Part shown: positions 1 to 8,662 of the stretch, in pieces
Layout: the number at the start of each line of letters is the position of its first letter
How positions within the stretch are numbered: position 1 is the stretch's first letter
Source: an uncultured Sutterella sp.
Lineage (GTDB): Bacteria > Pseudomonadota > Gammaproteobacteria > Burkholderiales > Burkholderiaceae_F
Reading direction: 5' to 3'
Assembly (NCBI GenBank): GCA_900538905.1
Contig: UPZS01000022.1
Span: forward strand, 1-35,609
Length of the DNA: 35,609 nt
Made by a program: the position numbers and the translations under genes
Notes under the pieces: generated by a model
Databases searched by the model: none
What the model saw: only the letters and a program-made list of their open reading frames with translations
Told to the model about the DNA's origin: nothing

Positions 1-31
1 AGCATTGTAGTTTGCTGCATTTCTAGGACCT

Positions 32-58
32 GACCCGTTGTTGGTTGGGTCTTTTTTT
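32..58 (+). terminator. Rho-independent terminator of a gene upstream of the window
   Basis: A GACCC/GGGTC stem (32-36 with 47-51) is followed directly by seven T residues (52-58). It faces rightward and would end a plus-strand transcript entering from the left edge. The stem is short, so the call rests mainly on the T tract. Confidence 0.55.
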
Positions 59-59
59 A

Positions 60-93
60 TATAAAAAACGAGATACCCGAGAGCATCTCGTTT
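60..93 (-). terminator. Terminator of rng
   Basis: A 9-bp inverted repeat (66-74 pairing with 85-93) lies just past the rng stop codon. Read on the minus strand, the hairpin runs into a T-rich tract ending near 60. Good intrinsic terminator form, back to back with the plus-strand terminator at 32-58. Confidence 0.75.
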
Positions 94-115
94 GTCTGCA
101 TTTTTGCTTGTCGCC

Positions 116-1582
116 TCAACCAATCAGCACGTCGTACTGCTCTTGTGTATAGGCAGGTTCGGCTTCCAGATGCACTGGTTTTTGCACAAAACTCTGAAGA
201 AGCTCAAGCGCGCACGCTTCATCTTCCAAGAAGAAATCAATTACTGATTGGGACGCCAAAATTTTGAAGGAATCGGCCTTTTCATACTGACGGTACAGTC
301 TCACGATTTCACGCATGATTTCGTAGCAGACAGTCCGCGCCGTCTTGATTTCCCCTCTGCCGCCACATAACGGACACGGTTCGCAGAGCGTGTGTGAAAG
401 CGACTCTCGCGTACGCTTTCTCGTCATCTCGACGAGTCCCAGCTCAGTGAATTCCGAAATTGTAAGTTTCGTGCGATCGGTTGATGCCGCCCGCCGCAGT
501 TCTTCAAGCACGGCCGCCTTGTGGGCGGGATTTTGCATATCAATGAAATCAATGATGATGATGCCGCCGAGATTGCGCAAACGCAACTGACGGGCAATGG
601 TCTTGGCCGCTTCCAAATTGGTCTTGAAAACTGTTTCGGAGAAGTCGCGTTTGCCAACAAAACCGCCCGTATTCACATCGACCGTCGTCATGGCTTCAGT
701 GCAATCCACCACAATATAGCCTCCGCTCTTGAGCGGCACGCGGCGATCAAGCGCCCTCTGCAGTTCCGCTTCCACCTGCTGAGTTTCGAAAAGCGGTTCC
801 TCTCCGGTGTAAAGCTCCAGTAGCGGCAAAGCTCCCTGTGCATAGGCCTGAGCGAATTCCTTGAGTTCGTCGAACACTTCCCTGCTGTCAACGAAGATCC
901 TGCGTGTTTCAGCCTGCACCATGTCACGAAGAACACGTTTGGACAGCGACAGATCCTCGTAAAGCAAACTCGGCGCAGGCGACACGCCGGCCTTCTTACT
1001 GGTTTCCTGCCATAAACAGCCCAGATAGCGCATATCTTCGAGCAACTCCTCGTCGGTCGCAGATTCTTCGGCACAGGTGCGCACGATGTAGCCGCCCCTA
1101 TCTTCCGGCTTTTTGAGTCGCATCACCTGTTCGCGCAATGATTCGCGGCGCGCTTCGTCTTCAATCTTTTGACTCACGCCAATGTGATCGTCCTGCGGCA
1201 GATAAACGAGTTTGCGACCAGCCAGAGAGATAGTAGTGGTCAGTCGTGCGCCCTTGGTGCCGATTGGGTCCTTAGCAACCTGCACGAGGAGCCGCTGTCC
1301 CTCTCCGATCATCTTCTCAATCGGGCGATACTCACCATTTTCCTGTCGAGCCCCTTCAATATCGAGTACGTGCAAGAAGGCCGTGCGCTCAAGCCCGATG
1401 TCGACGAAGGCCGACTGCATACCGGGCAGCACCCGAAGCACCTTACCGACATAAACGTTGCCGACAAGTCCGCGACTGGCGGCGCGTTCGATATGAAGAT
1501 CCTCCAACACTCCGTCGACAAGAATCGCTACGCGTGTTTCGCGGGGCGAACAATTGATCAAAATATCCTGTATTTGCTGCAT
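116..1582 (-). CDS. rng: Ribonuclease G (endoribonuclease, RNase E/G family)
   Basis: Endoribonuclease that in other bacteria matures the 5' end of 16S rRNA and takes part in mRNA turnover in the cytoplasm. It has 488 residues, close to the 489 of E. coli RNase G, and lacks the long disordered tail of RNase E. An S1-like domain covers about residues 35-125. The catalytic motif VDVNTGG has its metal-ligand Asp at 302 and the second acidic cluster is IIIIDFIDM (Asp345/348). The Zn-link CPLCGGRG has Cys403 and Cys406. The ATG at 1582 has only a weak ribosome-binding site but matches the family N terminus. A second family member, rne, lies at 16049-19138. The gene follows the CDF exporter in the same direction. 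Confidence 0.96.
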   Translation of the reverse strand: MQQIQDILINCSPRETRVAILVDGVLEDLHIERAASRGLVGNVYVGKVLRVLPGMQSAFVDIGLERTAFLHVLDIEGARQENGEYRPIEKMIGEGQRLLVQVAKDPIGTKGARLTTTISLAGRKLVYLPQDDHIGVSQKIEDEARRESLREQVMRLKKPEDRGGYIVRTCAEESATDEELLEDMRYLGCLWQETSKKAGVSPAPSLLYEDLSLSKRVLRDMVQAETRRIFVDSREVFDELKEFAQAYAQGALPLLELYTGEEPLFETQQVEAELQRALDRRVPLKSGGYIVVDCTEAMTTVDVNTGGFVGKRDFSETVFKTNLEAAKTIARQLRLRNLGGIIIIDFIDMQNPAHKAAVLEELRRAASTDRTKLTISEFTELGLVEMTRKRTRESLSHTLCEPCPLCGGRGEIKTARTVCYEIMREIVRLYRQYEKADSFKILASQSVIDFFLEDEACALELLQSFVQKPVHLEAEPAYTQEQYDVLIG

Positions 1583-1629
1583 GGCTCACTCAGACGGCCA
1601 ACCGATCAGACGATATGGCTGCCGCTGTC

Positions 1630-1662
1630 AAAAATCACAAGTTTTAATGGTTTTGCGATTTT
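1630..1662 (-). terminator. Possible weak terminator after the CDF exporter
   Basis: A 10-bp stem with one G-T pair (1653-1662 with 1631-1640) begins at the stop codon of the exporter. On the minus strand it ends in five T residues. The stem is AT-rich, so readthrough into rng is likely. Confidence 0.4.
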
Positions 1663-2704
1663 ACCCGAGCACATTCAGGCCTTCCTTGGAATGGAAAGCT
1701 TTACCGTCTTCGCTTGCAGACTCTTCACCTTGCGGACGCAACGCCTCTTCGCGCTGTTTTTGACACTGTCGGCAGGTCGTGCTGCATCCGCCCGCGCAAT
1801 GCCACTCCGGCTGAAGCGTGATGTGTTCAAGGCCGAATTCCGTCAAAAGCATTTTTTGAGCGTCGGAAAGCACCTTTTCCCAATCAATGCCTTCCTGGAC
1901 ACACAGGTGCGCCATAACGGCCCCATGACCAGGTGCCAGCGTCCAGACATGCAAGTCATGCACGCGGCTTACGCCGGGAATGCGACTCAATGCATCACCC
2001 ACGTCGTAATAGTTGACGCCCTCGGGAACTCCATCGAGAAGAACGGCAGAAGAATCCTTGAGCACTTCATAAGTGGAGTGCAAAACAAGCGCACCTACAA
2101 CAAAAGACAAAATCGGATCGGCTATCGCAAACTTCTCCCCGAAGAAATAAATCAGGGCACCAGCCAGAATCGCTGCCACGGAACCGAGCAGGTCGCCCAT
2201 CACATGCAGCAGCGCAGCTCGGGTATTGACGTTTTTCTTGTCACGGGAAAGCGTCCATGCCACGGCAATGTTGATGCACATGCCGATAAAGGCAACGATC
2301 ATCACAGAGCCACCGTCGACCTGGGCAGGACTGTCAAGACGCTGTACGGCTTCGTAAAAAATCCACCCCACCACGCCTAGCATGACAAGGCCGTTTAAAA
2401 AAGCCGCCAAAACTTCGACTCGGCCATGGCCAAAACTGTGATTGGCATCAACTCCCTTGCGGGAAATGAAGTTGGCGACCAGCGCAAAGAAAAGGCTCGC
2501 GGAATCGGTCGCCATGTGTCCAGCGTCGCCGATCAATGCCAGAGAATTGGAAATCCATCCGAAAAAGAGTTCCACGGCTGAAAAGCCAAGCGTCAGTGCT
2601 ACTGCCAGCCCCAAAACCGAAAGTTTGACTTCTTCGCCGCGATGATCGTAGCTACAATCGCCGAGCGAATGGTCGGCGTAATCATTTTTTCCACTCATTT
2701 TCAT
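1661..2704 (-). CDS. Cation diffusion facilitator (CDF) family metal exporter
   Basis: Inner-membrane proton antiporter that exports divalent metals, probably Zn2+ and relatives. Family marks are GDAGHMATDS in helix 2 (the HxxxD metal site), HSFGHGRVEVLAA after helix 2, six hydrophobic segments, and a cytoplasmic C-terminal domain containing HDLHVWTL. The C-terminal end is Cys/His-rich (HCAGGCSTTCRQCQ), which suggests extra metal binding. The reading frame is open to a TTG at 2761. I prefer the ATG at 2704 (347 residues), or the ATG two codons later, because the segment before it (PTDSNGNDRPADDF) looks untranslated; no strong ribosome-binding site separates them. The N-terminal HSLGDCSYDH could be a further metal-binding patch. 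Exact metal specificity cannot be read from sequence. Confidence 0.9.
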   Translation of the reverse strand: MKMSGKNDYADHSLGDCSYDHRGEEVKLSVLGLAVALTLGFSAVELFFGWISNSLALIGDAGHMATDSASLFFALVANFISRKGVDANHSFGHGRVEVLAAFLNGLVMLGVVGWIFYEAVQRLDSPAQVDGGSVMIVAFIGMCINIAVAWTLSRDKKNVNTRAALLHVMGDLLGSVAAILAGALIYFFGEKFAIADPILSFVVGALVLHSTYEVLKDSSAVLLDGVPEGVNYYDVGDALSRIPGVSRVHDLHVWTLAPGHGAVMAHLCVQEGIDWEKVLSDAQKMLLTEFGLEHITLQPEWHCAGGCSTTCRQCQKQREEALRPQGEESASEDGKAFHSKEGLNVLG

Positions 2705-2782
2705 TTTCGTTCGCAGAAAATCGTCCGCAGGCCTGTCGTTTCCATTCGAGTCGGTCGGCAAACATCTTTGTCGTGCGACACT

Positions 2783-2802
2783 TTAGCCTGTTTTCAGGCT
2801 AA
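2783..2802. other. Perfect 8-bp hairpin with TTTT loop between two minus-strand genes
   Basis: TTAGCCTG and CAGGCTAA pair around a four-base loop. There is no T run on either strand, so it is not a standard terminator. It sits about 80 bp upstream of the CDF start and 80 bp downstream of the membrane-protein stop, so it could be a processing site or an operator. Confidence 0.4.
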
Positions 2803-2879
2803 CAGAGCATTACGAGAACGGAAATTTCCAGGCCACTGCTTGCCACTGGTCAGGCGCTCCTCGCAGTTTCCATCCTGCA

Positions 2880-3659
2880 TCAACCGTTACAAAGCATACA
2901 GACGGTCATGTATGCAAGCACCGCCAGAATCAGCATACCGCCGCTAGCCATCAGCGAAACGCCGTCGACAACCTCTCGAGCCGGAAGCATACGTCCGAGA
3001 CCGTCGTTGAGAAATCGAGGCATCACAAATCCGAATACGCCCGTGACGGAAGCATAGTCATCCAATCCGTAACGAGCTGCCTTGCGGGCAACTTCCTCCT
3101 TTTGAGTAAAAAACGCACGCAGACCGGCCATGTCGCCGCGATCCTTGAAGCCTTGCACTTCCTCTTCCTGACGATTTTCTTCGCTGGAAGCGTGCACAGC
3201 CGCAAACATACCCAAAAAAACAAAAAGGAACGGAAAGACGATCTGGACCAGAAGCGAACGGACAACCTGCAGACCTCGGTTGTATCGCGCCGCCTGCCAA
3301 CCGCAAACAATAAGAGCCATTGCCAGCACTGCGTTGTAGCCAAGCAACCAACCTTCGTCGGAAATGAAAAGTACCATCGCAGTAGGCACACAGGCCGCAG
3401 CCAAATGACCATAACCGGAATAGACCACCAGACCATTCTGTCCGTTCGTTTCAGCAAACTCTCGGGCCGCACGCATCGCCTTCCAGGTCACCACTCCAAG
3501 AGAAACCATCAAAGTAAGCAGCACAAGACCTTGCAAAGACAGATGCCAGGTTCGAATATGCGCATGCCAAAACCATTGCCAAAGATCGCAGAGTGCAATC
3601 ACAAGCAAGGCGGAACTGAAAGCAAAAACGGCGCGCGAGGCAATTCGGGCAACTGTCAT
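2880..3659 (-). CDS. Six-helix integral membrane protein of unknown function
   Basis: I do not recognise this 259-residue protein. Hydrophobic segments lie near residues 10-28, 40-60, 82-100, 105-125, 133-156 and 233-257. Between helices 5 and 6 is a charged loop of about 75 residues (SSEENRQEEEVQGFKDRGD onward), probably one soluble domain. The rest is typical polytopic inner-membrane sequence, Trp-rich near the start (DLWQWFWHAHIRTWH). The start ATG at 3659 precedes a short positively charged stretch, as expected for a first helix. Codon use resembles its neighbours. It runs in the same direction as the CDF gene but is separated from it by about 175 bp, so a shared transcript is uncertain. 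Confidence 0.75.
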   Translation of the reverse strand: MTVARIASRAVFAFSSALLVIALCDLWQWFWHAHIRTWHLSLQGLVLLTLMVSLGVVTWKAMRAAREFAETNGQNGLVVYSGYGHLAAACVPTAMVLFISDEGWLLGYNAVLAMALIVCGWQAARYNRGLQVVRSLLVQIVFPFLFVFLGMFAAVHASSEENRQEEEVQGFKDRGDMAGLRAFFTQKEEVARKAARYGLDDYASVTGVFGFVMPRFLNDGLGRMLPAREVVDGVSLMASGGMLILAVLAYMTVCMLCNG

Positions 3660-3707
3660 GGCGTATAGACCTCAGAAGTCAAAATCGCGCGCAGTTTACA
3701 AGAAAAC

Positions 3708-3765
3708 AAAAGCAAAAAAGCCCGCTGGCGCACGAGAAAATTCTATGCGCCCTTGCAGGCTTTGT
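3708..3765 (-). terminator. Terminator of argG
   Basis: Read on the minus strand, an AAGCC...GGCTT outer stem encloses a GCGCA/TGCGC inner stem and ends in six T residues (plus-strand A run near 3714). The GC-rich hairpin at 3770-3789 lies between it and the argG stop. Confidence 0.6.
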
Positions 3766-3769
3766 TGCA

Positions 3770-3789
3770 GGCCGCCCTACAGGGCGGCC
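3770..3789. other. Strong GC-only hairpin after argG
   Basis: GGCCGCCC (3770-3777) pairs perfectly with GGGCGGCC (3782-3789) around a four-base loop, 20 bp past the argG stop. It has no adjacent T run, so it more likely blocks 3' exonucleases or assists the terminator that follows. Confidence 0.55.
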
Positions 3790-3811
3790 CGGATCCAGTC
3801 AATAAAAGAAG

Positions 3812-5155
<1,344 letters not shown>

Positions 5156-5285
5156 TCACTCTTTAAAACGAAAATTTCCGCCGGACACAAACCACACTTC
5201 CGGCGCACGGAATTCTTTGCAAGCGGCCGTCTCCCCCTTCGAAGAGACTTGCCTGCTTCAACCGCTAATTATGGATTACGAAAGC

Positions 5286-5308
5286 TGCCTTTGTCATTGG
5301 ACAAGGCA
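5286..5308 (-). terminator. Possible terminator of the YigZ gene
   Basis: TGCCTTTGTC and GACAAGGCA pair with one bulged T around a four-base loop, about 30 bp past the stop codon. Only three T residues follow on the minus strand, so it is a weak candidate. Confidence 0.35.
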
Positions 5309-5338
5309 ACAAATCAACCGAAAAATTTGAAGAAATCT

Positions 5339-5971
5339 TCAAGAAGCGTCGCTTTGTCTTTTGGTACGGATTCTTCCGGCACTGATTTCGCCCAAAGCGC
5401 TCATCAGTTTCTCAGCCTGTACCTCTGCAGTTTCCACCAAAAGCGTAACGTCAGCGGCGAAATTTCGTTCAAGAATCGCCCCTTGACAGCGCCCGATCAC
5501 GGAAACTGCGTGCTCATAGAAACGATGCTCCATTTCAACAAGAATTCGAGCCGTTTCAATACGCTCGGTTACGGGTAGAGTTTCAAGCCCTTTTTTTACC
5601 ATGCCCTGATAGGCATGCACTAGCCCTCCCGTTCCCAGAAGCGTACCGCCGAAATAGCGCGTCACCACGGCAGCGATTTCGCCCACGCCGCAATGAAGCA
5701 AAACTGTGAGCATGGGGCGGCCTGCCGTACCTTTAGGTTCTCCGTCGTCACTGCAGCCGGCAAACGCGGTACTGCCGGCCGGCCCCGCCTGAAATGCCCA
5801 ACAGTTATGCGTTGCGTCCGAATGCTCGGCTCGGATACGGTCAATAAAAGCTTTTGCTTGTTCCGGACCTTGCACGCGAGCTATCGAAACGATGAAACGG
5901 CTACGGCGAATCACCTCTTCTTCACGATGAATTTCTCCGGACGCAAGATCAGGAACGTTGTAATTGGACAT
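5339..5971 (-). CDS. YigZ/IMPACT family protein (UPF0029)
   Basis: A 210-residue protein with the IMPACT-family core: SRFIVSIARV, HNCWAFQAG, the glycine-rich SDDGEPKGTAGRPML and VVTRYFGGTLLGTGGL (residues about 22-125). A second ferredoxin-like C-terminal domain (about 140-205) matches the two-domain architecture of E. coli YigZ. Its biochemical role is not settled; eukaryotic IMPACT acts in translation control. The ATG at 5971 has no obvious ribosome-binding site, but the N terminus fits the family. It is followed by a weak hairpin and then by the argG promoter region on the same strand. Confidence 0.9.
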   Translation of the reverse strand: MSNYNVPDLASGEIHREEEVIRRSRFIVSIARVQGPEQAKAFIDRIRAEHSDATHNCWAFQAGPAGSTAFAGCSDDGEPKGTAGRPMLTVLLHCGVGEIAAVVTRYFGGTLLGTGGLVHAYQGMVKKGLETLPVTERIETARILVEMEHRFYEHAVSVIGRCQGAILERNFAADVTLLVETAEVQAEKLMSALGEISAGRIRTKRQSDAS

Positions 5972-6037
5972 GAGCGATAAGCGATCAGTTGTTGTCGGTG
6001 CCGAATCTTACCTGAGCCGTCTACCGCCCGTTATGCC

Positions 6038-6601
6038 TCAGATAAGCTTCAGATTTTGCAACCAGGCCTTAAGATCAGCTTCGCAATCGGCCGCTTCGCT
6101 TTGCGTACGATGAAAGCCTTCGAGAATCTTTGCTTTCGGACAGTATGTACGGATGTCTTCCCAGGCGCCTTCGGGTGAAGAACTGCCCGAGACCACGAAC
6201 GGCACGATCGTCTTTCCGTCAAGCGGATAATCCATCAAGAATGTACGCATTGGAATCGAAACGCCACCCCACCAATAAGGTGTGCCGAGGAAAATTGTGT
6301 CATACGAAGTCAAATCGGGAATCGTCGTAGCAATTTCTCGACGCGCTCCTTTTTGACGCTCTTCCCGCGCAATGTAGGTCATGTCACTGTAATTAGCTGC
6401 ATACGGTTGCTCGAGCGCAAGTTCAAGCGTTTCGGCACCTGTCAGTTTGGCCACGCTTTGAGCCAGTCCTTTGATCGTCCCCGTACGCGAATAGAAAATA
6501 ACAATCGACCTGCCTTTGCCTGCTGCCGCTGCAAAACCTGCCCGGGAAATCGTCGCCAAAGCGGCCGCTGAAACCAGAACCGTTCGTCTCGTCATTGCCA
6601 T
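6038..6601 (-). CDS. Tat-exported flavodoxin-like protein
   Basis: A 187-residue flavodoxin fold with a twin-arginine signal. The N terminus MTRRTVLVSAAALA followed by an Ala-rich stretch is a Tat leader, with cleavage expected near residue 25-27. The FMN phosphate loop YSRTGTIKGLA follows, then the ring-stacking region TPYWWGGVSIPMRTFL, which is usual in the Flavodoxin_4 group. Tat export suggests that FMN is loaded in the cytoplasm and the folded protein then works in the periplasm as a redox carrier or quinone reductase; this is inference. The ATG at 6601 has a strong AAGGAG 5 nt upstream; the ATG two codons later is also possible. It lies downstream of the sensor kinase in the same direction but is separated by about 120 bp with a TTGACA-like element (complement of 6683-6688), so it may have its own promoter. 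Confidence 0.85.
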   Translation of the reverse strand: MAMTRRTVLVSAAALATISRAGFAAAAGKGRSIVIFYSRTGTIKGLAQSVAKLTGAETLELALEQPYAANYSDMTYIAREERQKGARREIATTIPDLTSYDTIFLGTPYWWGGVSIPMRTFLMDYPLDGKTIVPFVVSGSSSPEGAWEDIRTYCPKAKILEGFHRTQSEAADCEADLKAWLQNLKLI

Positions 6602-6692
6602 TTTTTCTCCTTACCAAGCCAAAGGCCGTGTTTTGGTGAAAAAAATGATACGAAAAGACAGTTTCGACAGCAGTTAAAACAATGTCAAAGCT

Positions 6693-6718
6693 TTGCCTGA
6701 TTCACTCAAACCAGGCAA
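6693..6718 (-). other. Hairpin after the sensor kinase
   Basis: TTGCCTG and CAGGCAA pair (7 bp, 12-base loop) just past the sensor-kinase stop. No T run follows on the minus strand, so it is at best a weak or factor-dependent terminator. Confidence 0.3.
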
Positions 6719-6721
6719 CGG

Positions 6722-8650
6722 TTACATGGCGGTGTGTTCGGGTAGCGCAGCCCTCGGGATATCCATCGCAATCGTCACGCCGCCGTCAGGATTGGCGTAG
6801 CCGCTGATATGCCCGTGGTGACGCTCGGCGATATTGGAACAAATGGACAAGCCCAGCCCCAAACCGCCCGCCTTGCTCGTAACAAGCGGCATCATGAAGC
6901 GGTCGACTTCTTCCTGAGTGATCTTGGGACCGTTGTCAATTACCTCAACGCGCCAGTACCGGTCTTCGGCTCTTACACGCACACGGATTTTGGCGTCGCT
7001 CAGACCTTCAACGGAATCGGCCGCGTTCTTCAACAGGTTGAGAATCGCAAGCTCAATTTCCCAAGCATCAATGTCTGCCCAAAGAAACGGCTGCAGATCG
7101 GCCTCGATTTTGGCACTTGAGCGACGCGAGCGCTCAAACGTACTGATGGCATTGCGCACAATTTCCTGCATATCGGTCAACTCCAGCACCGGCTGCTGCT
7201 GTTTGGCGTAGGAGCGTACGCGGTTGACGATTTCACTGGCGCGCGTGCCCTGCATCACGATTTCTTCGAGCGCTTCGGAAAAGACCTTCGGATCGATCGC
7301 ACCGCGTTTAAGTCGTCTCAAGAGCCCGTTGGCAAAGTTTGTAATGGCGCCCAAAGGTTGCTTTAATTCATGCGCGATCATCGTCGACATCTGGCCAACG
7401 ATGCCCGTGCGCTCCAGGTGTGCAATGTGGTCGCGGCTGGCAGCGGCTTCGGCTTCGATACGCTTGCGGTCTTCCAAAGCACGATTCAGCAGTGCCGTAC
7501 GGCGCCGTACCAGCACTGAAAGCGAACCGGCATAAAAAAGCACCAAAAAGACAACGCCCAAAGTAATTGTCACGCCGGCCGACTGCTCGCGAATGAGGGT
7601 TGACAGGCGAAACGCCTGCAGATGTTCATAAGGACCAACTTTCAGCGCATAGTAGAGATCGTGAACCGTGCGAACGGAAGCCACGGGGCCCCAGTCCACC
7701 CCCGTTGATGCTCCGGTCATCTGCTGCAAAGATGTCATCACGGCGCGGCTCAAAAGTGAATCCGTCCCCGAGAGCATGGAAATGATGAAACTCGGATAAA
7801 GTTCGCCGGAATGCCGGCAGACGGAAAATTCGGTTTCGTTTACGTCGACAAAGGCAAATTCATTTTCATCAATCACTCCGCGCTTTGCGAGCGACTCGAA
7901 CGAGCAGGTCGGCAACACAGCCAAATCCACTTTCTCCTGCTGCAGCGCACGAAGAATATTGGCTGGATCGGTGCCGTAAAAGCGCGCGTTTTCGGTAATA
8001 ACGTCCGTGTTCAGTCCGTGCTTTTGAAACTCGCGCAAGGCAATGAGCCATCCGCCGAAACTTGTCGGATAATCAGCCGCAATCCGGCGATTGCGAACGT
8101 CTCCGAGACGTCGTATTTCCTTGCTTTGGGCTCGCTTGACGAACAAGACGCCGTCGGCGTATGAAGGGTCGGAGGCCAACACCGGCCACAGACTGGAAAG
8201 GCCGATCAGTTGCCCCGTCATCTCAAATGGAATGAAGTTGCCCGCATCCGTCACCGCCATATCAATGGCGCCGTTATTGACGGCCTCAACCAGAATCGGG
8301 CGCTCTAAAATGACGAACTCGAGGCTCTTTTCTCCCAAACTGCGAACAAGCTGCATGCGAGTCTGTTCCCATGGGCCTCCGTCGAGATAGTTGGCAAATT
8401 CGCTTTGAACGCCAATGCGAGCCGGGCGCGACAATTCATAACCGCTCACCTTCCCGTCTTTGGTGTGCTTGACCTTGACATCAAGCGGCATACTCAGAGG
8501 CGAAGGCACCGAGATCGTCACGGTTCGATCCGAACCGCTCGCACGCGTGCCGTCCGAAGGTACCAAAGAATACGAAGCCGCGGAGGCACCTTGGGAAAAG
8601 AAGCCTGCTGCCGAAATTAGGAAAGTCAAAAAAGCGCGTCCGAATCGCAT
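6722..8650 (-). CDS. TtrS-like sensor histidine kinase with PhnD-type periplasmic sensor domain
   Basis: Membrane histidine kinase with about 642 residues. Domain order: Sec signal peptide (1-26); an unusual 60-residue linker; a periplasmic phosphonate-binding-like (PhnD/TtrS-type) domain (about 75-345) containing ADYPTSFGGW and LPTCSFE; one transmembrane helix (about 355-378); and a short coiled coil. The H-box AHELKQPLGAITNF has the phosphate-accepting His at 427. The ATPase domain has N-box LLKNAADS, G1 DNGPKI, F-box MMPLVTSK and G2 GGLGLGLSI. All catalytic boxes are intact. The ATG at 8650 is preferred over the TTG at 8656 because GAGGAAG stands 7 nt before it, overlapping the stop of the upstream gene (translational coupling). 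No response regulator, tetrathionate reductase or transporter gene is adjacent, so its ligand and partner are unknown. Confidence 0.9.
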   Translation of the reverse strand: MRFGRAFLTFLISAAGFFSQGASAASYSLVPSDGTRASGSDRTVTISVPSPLSMPLDVKVKHTKDGKVSGYELSRPARIGVQSEFANYLDGGPWEQTRMQLVRSLGEKSLEFVILERPILVEAVNNGAIDMAVTDAGNFIPFEMTGQLIGLSSLWPVLASDPSYADGVLFVKRAQSKEIRRLGDVRNRRIAADYPTSFGGWLIALREFQKHGLNTDVITENARFYGTDPANILRALQQEKVDLAVLPTCSFESLAKRGVIDENEFAFVDVNETEFSVCRHSGELYPSFIISMLSGTDSLLSRAVMTSLQQMTGASTGVDWGPVASVRTVHDLYYALKVGPYEHLQAFRLSTLIREQSAGVTITLGVVFLVLFYAGSLSVLVRRRTALLNRALEDRKRIEAEAAASRDHIAHLERTGIVGQMSTMIAHELKQPLGAITNFANGLLRRLKRGAIDPKVFSEALEEIVMQGTRASEIVNRVRSYAKQQQPVLELTDMQEIVRNAISTFERSRRSSAKIEADLQPFLWADIDAWEIELAILNLLKNAADSVEGLSDAKIRVRVRAEDRYWRVEVIDNGPKITQEEVDRFMMPLVTSKAGGLGLGLSICSNIAERHHGHISGYANPDGGVTIAMDIPRAALPEHTAM

Positions 8651-8662
8651 CTGCAATCTTCC

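Noticed and set aside
1169..2380. Plus-strand open frame of 403 codons opposite rng and the CDF gene
   Set aside because: Antisense to two well-supported genes, and its translation has no domain.
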